Both the position numbers and the translations under genes were made by a program. DNA of 64,000 bases. Origin: Hofstenia miamia (Eukaryota; Xenacoelomorpha; Acoela). The stretch covers positions 689,799 through 753,798 of the forward strand of contig SCFE01000026.1 in assembly GCA_004352715.1 (NCBI GenBank), read 5' to 3'. The notes beneath the pieces were generated by a model. It did no database searches and had not been told where the DNA came from. It worked only from the letters and a program-made list of their open reading frames with translations. Of this stretch, positions 57,330 to 64,000 are shown in pieces. The stretch's first letter is position 1; each line of letters starts with the position of its first letter.

Positions 57330-59460
57330 TTTACTATATAAATGTAATAGAGAGATCTGCTAATAGCAAAGTAATGTTAGTATTACGTAGATTTAGCGGG
57401 TAAATGAAAGGACATTAATGGTTAAATATTATAGCCAATCAGTAGTAATTGGTTAACCGTAAACATTAACTTGCGGTAACTCTGTGCTAATACTGTGATT
57501 ACAAAATAAATTGCAACTATAAAAGTGTAAGAGAGAAAAAGAAAGAGAGTAAATAAAACAATGCAGTTTCTTGTCAAATCCTGTTTTAGAAGAGAGATTC
57601 AGTGAATCCATGAAAACTTGGCAAAATGTTTATAACTATATAATCTATCTATTAACAAAAATCAATGCAAAATTTGGACAAAAATATTGGAATTGTCTAA
57701 GAAAATTTTGCGCTTTAATGGAAAATCGAAACTGCGTCATTGACATATGACACATAAATGACCACTCTACAAAGGAAGAAACAATGTGTGCTAAGATCTA
57801 CTAAAACCTAACATTTCTGTATCGCTAAGGAAGTACATGAACTCGAACTTGCTGTGAATTGAATAATTAGTAATAATTATCGTAAGCAAGAAAATGAATT
57901 CAAACTAAACTTTTCAAATATGCCTCATATTGAATGTCTTTATCAATTGAATTTTAATATAATAGTATTTAATTAATATTTTGTTGTGATATATTTATGA
58001 TAAGCGATTTATTTCAATTATGTTGTAGCATGTCATTGTTTATTTTTGAACATGAAACTCTTTAAAATCAGTGTCCAATGAATAAGAATTGTAATGGGCT
58101 TATAGTTGCCTAGTAACTAGTAACAGTGCAGGTGTCCTTTTTAGAATAAATTATGGACCATAAAAAGTTAGTACTTTTTTCATCCAACAAAATCTCAAAG
58201 CTTCTAAAATTATTTTTTAATGTACATAATAATTTTGGAAAATTTGAGATAAATTGAAAGGTTTGAGATTTGATTGGAGGAAAAAAACAGGGTTTTTCAG
58301 TACTCGGAATAATTAAGAACTCGAATAAGTTCGGAAAAACTCGGAAGAGAAATCATCCAAACTCAATTCAAAATACCTTAAAAATTAAATTACTTTAAAT
58401 TTCAATTTCTTTATCAATCGGAATTATTGGGAAATAAATGTATTTTTACGCTATGTAACACGGAATAAAAAAAATTCTCAATTAAACTCGGATTTTCTAT
58501 AAAAAAATGTTCGAAACGTAAAAACTCGAAATCGGCCCGAGTAACTCGAACGCGACTCCAAAATCCGGAAAAAAAGTTGCTTATGTTAAACCAACCGCAA
58601 AATATGCCAATCATTATTCATTGTCAAATAGCTGAAACAGTTATTTGAATTTTTCCATATGTAGTGAAATAATTTAATTTTCCTTTCAAAAACAGTTACT
58701 TTAACGATAACTTCTTTCAGCTGTCATTTTTCATTAAAAAAAATGCAATTTTTGGTGAATGTGTACTTTTAAAAAATTAAATGTTATTGATTTTATTAAA
58801 TGTAGTTTTTTCTACGCATTCGTCTATTCTGTGAACTTGTTTGTTACGCAATTGATTTTATACCTTTATAGAATCGTACAGCTTTACAAAAATCCTGACT
58901 TGCCTCAGATCTCTGTCAATATTAAAGATATTGGATTCGCAATACCTTAAATCGATTTTACAGTAAACTTTACATCCAAACATATATATTTGTATGCAAT
59001 AATTAATGAGGACTACTGTTTTTTGATCAATGATTCATTGTTTAAATATAGCTCAAACTTAATACGAACCTATTCAAGGAATGCCTTATATCCAAAACTA
59101 TTATAGATATCCTCTTTGCATCTGTTCGATTTTAAATCCAAAATTAGGTTTGGAAATATATACATATACAATATTATATATGGACTACTATCTTTCAAAA
59201 TGGACTGCTCATTAGAAAATTGCAAATGGATAACCTCCAAAGGTATATTCAGTAATTGCCTGGAACTTTAATGGATGTTAAACATATTGATTTCCAATAA
59301 GTTCCAATAATTTTTAAATCAAGATATTCATTAGAAATATTTTTAAGATGGTTAATATGTAGTTAGTACCTTGAAAATATGTGAAAAATGACAAAGCTCT
59401 ATCTATAATTTTTGGAGTGGACAAAGCGCTGTCTATCATTATTAATATGGGACAAAACGC
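57330..59460. other. AT-rich stretch, nothing firm
   Basis: A patch at 58300-58580 repeats ACTCGGAA / AACTCGAA / TCGAGTAACTCG motifs and may be an old element. Otherwise no supported feature. Confidence 0.5.
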
Positions 59461-59468
59461 CGTCTATT

Positions 59469-59497
59469 ATTATTATTATTATTATTATTAATAGACA
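59469..59497. repeat. (TTA)n microsatellite
   Basis: About nine ATT/TTA units. Confidence 0.9.
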
Positions 59498-59712
59498 ATG
59501 CATACATTGCAACAATAATAAAAATTTTGTATAGCGCTTGAAACTTTCGCACACCTACATACATTTTATATATATACTATATTCTTAAGTTGTAAATACA
59601 TGCAGCTGTAGTTTTGTATGTTTTATACAGCAATAAATTGAATAAATTTTCTTTGAATTCATATATATATATAGCTTTGACTCTTATTTTTATTTCATTA
59701 CTTTCTCACAGT

Positions 59713-60055
59713 TTATGCTGTTATCTCTCTCAGCTCGGGGAACTCCTCCAAGTATCTTTTATGTTTCTTACTCACTACTCCTAGTGCTCCTACTATTACT
59801 GGGACTACTTCAAACTTCCACAGCCTTCCTATTTCCTCTGCCAAATTCCTGTACTTGCCTATTTCCTTTTTCTTTGGCACTGCTATGTCTGCACTATTCC
59901 CAATCTATTCTATTTGTCTACTATGACCTCCGTGCTCTATTATCTTGCTCGTCTGTATGTTGAAGTCAAACAATATCTTAAACCTTTTCATTCTCAAGGA
60001 TTCCCTGTGGCTTATGGTCATACCACTTGTCTCCAGCTTCTAACCCATGCTTCCT
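59713..60055 (-). pseudogene. reverse-transcriptase-linked C-terminal fragment
   Basis: The minus strand reads GDKWYDHKPQGILENE, then after a frameshift FKILFDFNIQTSKIIEH, DIAVPKKKEIGKYRNLA, EEIGRLWKFEVVPVIVGALG and VVSKKHKRYLEE. The D-K-W-Y-x-H-x-P-x-G ... E-N-x-K-x-L-(W/F)-D-F-x-IQT ... D-(V/I)-AVP ... KY-x-L ... VPVVVGALG series is the C-terminal tail of a LINE polyprotein common in aquatic animals. One frameshift and one stop are present. Base composition is richer in GC than the flanks. Confidence 0.75.
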
Positions 60056-60502
60056 GCTCAAGTTCCAATGTTGGTTTACTGAATAAGTCAGAAGACTAAC
60101 TCAGTGAGTATTGGCATGATTCGGGTCCGGACCTTAACGCCTATAAGTATGCCATTAAGTTCGGTTTGATCGTAAGAAACCTCTGGCGACCCCTGGGACG
60201 CAGAGTGATGATCTGTGTTGAGTCTGATCAGCAGAGTGAAGCCGAAGGCTGAATGAACTTCAGTTTCGAGGGTTGCGCCTCTTCCGCTTTCACTAACCAA
60301 GGTTAATAACTGTGGTAACTAGTGAGCATCCGCTGTCTGCCTGCTATAGATATTCGAAAATTTATTGAAGTACGGAATCACTGAATGCCAAATATTAGGA
60401 GCAGTTTCATTTCAACTTAATTTGCTATTGTGAACTCAAAAATGTTGTAAATATGCTAGATAATATATCTTGGCAGATCCATTAACCTACCGTATTGGAT
60501 AA
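60056..60502. other. moderately GC-rich stretch
   Basis: 60088-60310 is compositionally like the LINE tail next to it and may be part of the same element (5' side on the minus strand). No motif identified. Confidence 0.4.
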
Positions 60503-60939
60503 TTAATAGATATTTTTGCATTTTTTGTGACTAACTGCTTGTAGCATTTAATCAAAGTATTTTACCTATTGACATTCCTATTTCTACGTTATTTAGCACT
60601 CGAGCTATGTTATGGGTCAAATTTGACCCCAGCATAAAAATTTGAGTTATTCAGTGTCATTTTCATCTAGATTTTGTTTATATTTTCTGAAATTAGTACA
60701 TATCAATGATGCTTACATTAANTTAATAAATATTTTTGCATTTTTGTGACTACCTGCTTGTAGCATTTAATCAAAGTATTATACGTATTGACATTCCTAT
60801 TTCTACGTTATTTAGCACTCGAGCTATGTTATGGGTCAAATTTGCCCCAGCATAAAAATTTGGGTTTTTCAGTGTCATTTTCATCTAGATTCTGTTGATA
60901 TTTTCTGACAATTAGTTAATATCAATAATGCTTACATTA
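60503..60939 (+). repeat. 217-bp tandem pair split by a single N
   Basis: 60503-60721 and 60723-60939 are copies with about ten visible differences, among them TTTTACC/TTATACG and GACCCC/GCCCC. The divergence fits two haplotypes set side by side. Each contains a TTAGCACTCGAGC element end. Confidence 0.85.
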
Positions 60940-61724
60940 ATAATATGAAGCGCTGTTTTTATGCACACATGGTGCCACAAACATCATTTTCAGATTTTTA
61001 GTACATTTTACTCTAAAACATTATTTATAAAATGATTTTATCACAAAGAATTTTGTATTCTATTTGCATTTAACTTATTCTCTATGTAATGTATTGTACA
61101 TAAATCAGAATCAAGTGTGAATGGTTTGCCACATCTTTTCCAGAAGTGTTCTGACTTCTCAACATTGCACAAAAATTATGCTTTTAATCCAAGTTAAAAA
61201 AATCAGAGATAATTGAATATTACAAAGCTAACAAGTTTGATGTTGATATTTTGATAAGATTAATCGCAAATATGCATTGAAAATAATAACAAGGAAATGG
61301 CCAGTTGCAATATTCTATCACATGTTAGGTGTTACAGCACAAAGTGCATTGGTGCTGTTCAATAAAAGAGCCACTACTAAGAAAACTCAATTGAGATAGT
61401 CACTCTACATGTAAGGTCCAAATTACACCAGGAACAAGCAAAGCATGCTTACCTTAATTCAAATACAAACTTCATTGGTATTTCCCTAGGGAGTAGTATT
61501 CAGAAAGAACTTCAAGTACATATTCCAGGAAACAAAGAAAAATGGCAAAAATGTCATCAATTTGTAAAGTATGTGGTAATTTTGAATGCAAAGAGCAACT
61601 AGTAAATAATGTTTATTGTATATCAATTCGAAAATAAAATTTTTGAGGTTATATTTGTGTTGCATTGGGGTCATTTTTACCCCAAAGCCTACTTTATTTA
61701 TACTTTTATAACATAGTTCGAGTG
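60816..61724 (+). mobile_element. piggyBac-like element, decayed
   Basis: Left end GCACTCGAGCTATGTTATGG after TTA; right end, inverted, CACTCGAACTATGTTATA, followed by TTAA at 61725. Subterminal GGGTCAAATTTG(A)CCCC and its inverse GGGGTCATTTTTACCCC reinforce pairing. About 910 bp, so most of the transposase is deleted. Confidence 0.75.
61294..61640 (+). pseudogene. piggyBac-like transposase C-terminal fragment
   Basis: Frames read KWPVAIFYHMLGVTAQSALV and LFNKRATTKKTQ, matching the R/K-W-P-x-x-(I/V)-F-(Y/F)-x-(M/L)-(I/L)-D/G-V region after the catalytic core of piggyBac transposases. Further on is ICKVCGNFECKEQ, probably the decayed cysteine-rich C-terminal finger. Frameshifted. Confidence 0.65.
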
Positions 61725-61734
61725 TTAAAAAAGG

Positions 61735-62960
61735 AGACCCACTAGATCCCATGAACTAGGGACCAATTAGCATCCGTTCTCAAAAATATTTGAGAAGCTT
61801 TTAGCTGCACATTAATGACAATCAAATTTTATCAATTAATTAATTTGGATTTCGACCTAAATGCGATTTTATCAATTACAGAAAACACTAAAGTAAATTT
61901 AAATCAACATTTGTTCACAGCGGTAAGTTTACTTGATCTAATGAATTTGGATATTTTAAAAGAAAATTAAGGAAACAATGTATTAATTTCAATCCAATAA
62001 TTTTAATATTTAAATTATCTAAGCAATCGCGACCAACAAATAAAAATTAATAGCTTTTTTTTCAGATATACTTTTACAAATATAGGTCTACGTGTACCTC
62101 AAAAAACTGTAATTGCCCCATTCTATTTGCATTATACGTAAATGATATTTTAAAATTTTTGGAAAAGTTAACTATTTATCCGAGATGATACTTGCATATT
62201 ACAGCCGGCAAATACCTTTGAAGCACGAGACATCTGACAAAAATTAAAAACCTAACATATTTCAATCGTAATAAACTAAAAATTATTTCTGACAAAATTC
62301 AATTTATCATTTTTTCTTCTAAAAGACAAAGAAAGTTTACTGGAAATATTCAAATTCATGTTTTTGATAATGAAATTATTAAAAACAAGTGTAAATTACC
62401 TTGCTGTACTAGTAGACATTCATATAAAATTTGATTTTCTTTCCCAAAAATTGAAAAAGATAGCATCTGGAGTCAAATATTTGTACAATTTGCGCCATGT
62501 AAGAACACGTTTTATTTAGAACTAATTAATTCATTTGTGCTTCAGTAAATTTAATTACTGTGCATTTCTCTTTCCAAATAATACATTGCAAAAACGTTCA
62601 TTACTATCAAAAAATTTTGCTGGGCATTTAGAACACTGAATTATATTGAAAGAAATGAGTCTATAACGCAATTAAGATAATCATATAATATCTTGGCCCC
62701 GAGTTAATTTATTCTCTGTATGATTCATAAATTTATTCAATAAATTTTCTTAATAAATACATCAAAATCGATAAAAGTAATAAAACGCTCTTTAGTATCA
62801 CTAAATCAAGATGCATTTTCCTTCTGATGCTCGATCTTATGGAATGAATTTAGTATCGATATAAAATGTGAGAAAAATTATAAACACTTGGATTTCATTA
62901 GAAATCAAGATTTCAAATTTTTTAATTAGATATCAATTTAACTCATATTGCTATTATATT
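61735..62960 (+). mobile_element. non-LTR retrotransposon reverse transcriptase remnant
   Basis: Pieces over several frames read KGDPLDP and N(Y)GPISI (the D-x-x-NYRPIS motif), then GLRVPQKTVIAPF, (Y/R)DDTCILQPANTFEA, TQFIIFSSK-like, LLAVLVDIHIKFDF and KLKKIASGVKYLYNLRHV, closing with an ELIHS(V)-like part. This is the order fingers, palm, thumb of a Jockey-like LINE. It begins immediately right of the piggyBac-like element. Confidence 0.75.
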
Positions 62961-63084
62961 CCCAAGCTATTGCACTTGATATGGCATTTTCCTCATTAAC
63001 GTGAATCTACCAAATGATGCATACTGGTCTAGGTCTTGATTATCCATTACAAGTCCAGTGCTATGTTTAGTTAATTTACAGAGT
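62961..63084. other. short AT-rich spacer
   Basis: Nothing recognised. Confidence 0.5.
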
Positions 63085-63429
63085 TTGTCAATTTAAATCA
63101 CTCGATTTAAATCATTGATTTAAATCGGATTTGAATTATGATTTAAATCAAAGCACATTATGCCTTCAAATATTGATTTAAATCAAATACATTGAAGTAG
63201 TTCATTCTAATTGTTTTAAAGTCATTGCCCTGGTATTAAAATTAATTGGCAAGCTCTGAAATGTTGTTTGGCATTTTTTATCTTCAGTGTATTTAAAATT
63301 GATTAAATTATTGTATTTCAAAAATATTAGTATCAAAAGGATTTCTAATATTTAGTACCTTGGAAGATTATCTGGGGTAAAATTTAAATTTAGATAGAAA
63401 AATCCGATTTAAATCAAATATCCCAACAC
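63085..63429. repeat. element rich in GATTTAAATC
   Basis: At least six copies of the palindrome GATTTAAATC or close variants occur at both ends of a 345-bp stretch, with CAGTGTTGGGATA at the inverted right margin (63420-63432). This looks like a miniature hAT-type element with repetitive ends; target duplications were not determined. Confidence 0.5.
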
Positions 63430-63660
63430 TGTTAACTTAGCATATTTATTTGTAAATTCAGACAAATTATTCTGATTACTAAAATTAATACTTTCTGGCA
63501 ATACTATTTGATATTGTATTAATTTGCGTTTTCTAGTATAACGAATATTCAATTCTGTAAAATTAAATTATGCGTTTATTTTAGCCCATTGATTGTTCAT
63601 TATTTGTTGCTGTATATTAAAGTAATGGAATGTGCAGGTAATTTTAATTACTTTATTCAA

Positions 63661-63680
63661 TATATATATATATATATATA
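63661..63680. repeat. (TA)n microsatellite at mariner end
   Basis: TA array ending exactly at the mariner terminus. Confidence 0.9.
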
Positions 63681-64000
63681 CGAGTGCTAGTCAATAAGTC
63701 TTGCACATTTCTATTTTAGTAACAAAAAGTATAATAAACCAAACTGTATTTTGAAACATGAATATATACACATTTACTATCCTTCGATGTAGTCTCCACC
63801 ATTGCGGATCACACTTTCCCATCTTTGTGTCAGTTTGAAAATGTCTTCGGTACCCTCCGTGTTCATCGCTCGAATGCGGGTCTTCACTGCTGCAGACAAT
63901 TCGTCCAATGTTGAGTACCGCTTCCCTCTCATGGGTTCCTTGAGTTTTGGGAAGAGATGAAAGTCAGGAGGACTCAAATCCGGACTGTATGCCGGGTGAG
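63681..64000 (-). mobile_element. mariner element, running off the window
   Basis: Terminus CGAGTGCTAGTCAATAAGTC, adjacent to the TA array. The C-terminal half of the transposase follows on the minus strand and continues past position 64000. Confidence 0.85.
63777..64000 (-). CDS. mariner transposase, C-terminal end (partial)
   Basis: Open from the window edge to the stop at 63777. It reads HPAYSPDLSPPDFHLFPKL-like at the start (the SPD-x-SP-x-D motif with the last catalytic Asp), then KRYSTLDELSAAVKT and RWESVIRNGGDYIEG, the usual mariner C-terminus. No defect in the visible part; the rest is outside the window. Confidence 0.85.
   Translation of the reverse strand, partial: HPAYSPDLSPPDFHLFPKLKEPMRGKRYSTLDELSAAVKTRIRAMNTEGTEDIFKLTQRWESVIRNGGDYIEG

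Overview
The window is AT-rich nuclear DNA of an animal, most likely an arthropod. The reasons are spliced genes with short TTTAG-type acceptors, an animal alpha-tubulin, and a dense load of mariner, Tc1, hAT, piggyBac and Harbinger-like elements with LINE and Penelope-like fragments. An AT-rich insect or crustacean, possibly a copepod, would fit, but the sequence does not fix the species. No prokaryotic operon, CRISPR array, rRNA or convincing tRNA was seen.

Only two host genes can be supported. The first is a WD40-repeat gene on the minus strand that covers about 45 kb (47691 down to 2408). I assembled 15 coding exons; every internal junction keeps frame except the first, which needs one extra base. 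The 5' end is not visible. Its architecture resembles the WDR49 / WD-repeat-on-Y family, which is an inference from overall character. The second is a complete, intronless 452-residue alpha-tubulin (33666-32308), lying on the same strand inside the WD gene's 25.2-kb intron.

Almost everything else is mobile DNA. 1-2.3 kb: mariner and a LINE 3' end. 3.1-9.5 kb: a deleted mariner-like element, a Penelope-like scrap, and hAT-type and Harbinger-type miniature elements. 11.6-14.6 kb: an inverted pair of miniature elements around a decayed Cc8L18.2-like gene. 16.5-18.7 kb: a Tc1 element. 20.8-23.8 kb: a second Tc1 and a mariner-like derivative. 25.4-27.2 kb: an inverted pair of GAGCC-rich elements around a Tc1 that itself carries a hAT miniature element. 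28.4-28.9 kb: a tandem array. 30.5-31.4 kb: a LINE. 36.2-39.3 kb: hAT-type elements, two of them abutting. 45-47 kb: TTAA-target elements. 48.3-55.2 kb: LINE and Tc1 material bracketed by an 888-bp duplicate. 57-64 kb: further LINE, piggyBac-like and mariner pieces.

The assembly is a draft. Single N characters mark joins next to near-identical duplicated blocks, and several long gaps are flanked by the same sequence on both sides, so some apparent duplications are stitching artefacts or unmerged haplotypes. I found no convincing novel biological system. The most interesting items are the nested same-strand tubulin gene, the stacked hAT insertions with three copies of one target octamer, the regular presence of (TA)n arrays at Tc1/mariner ends, and the two-variant tandem array.
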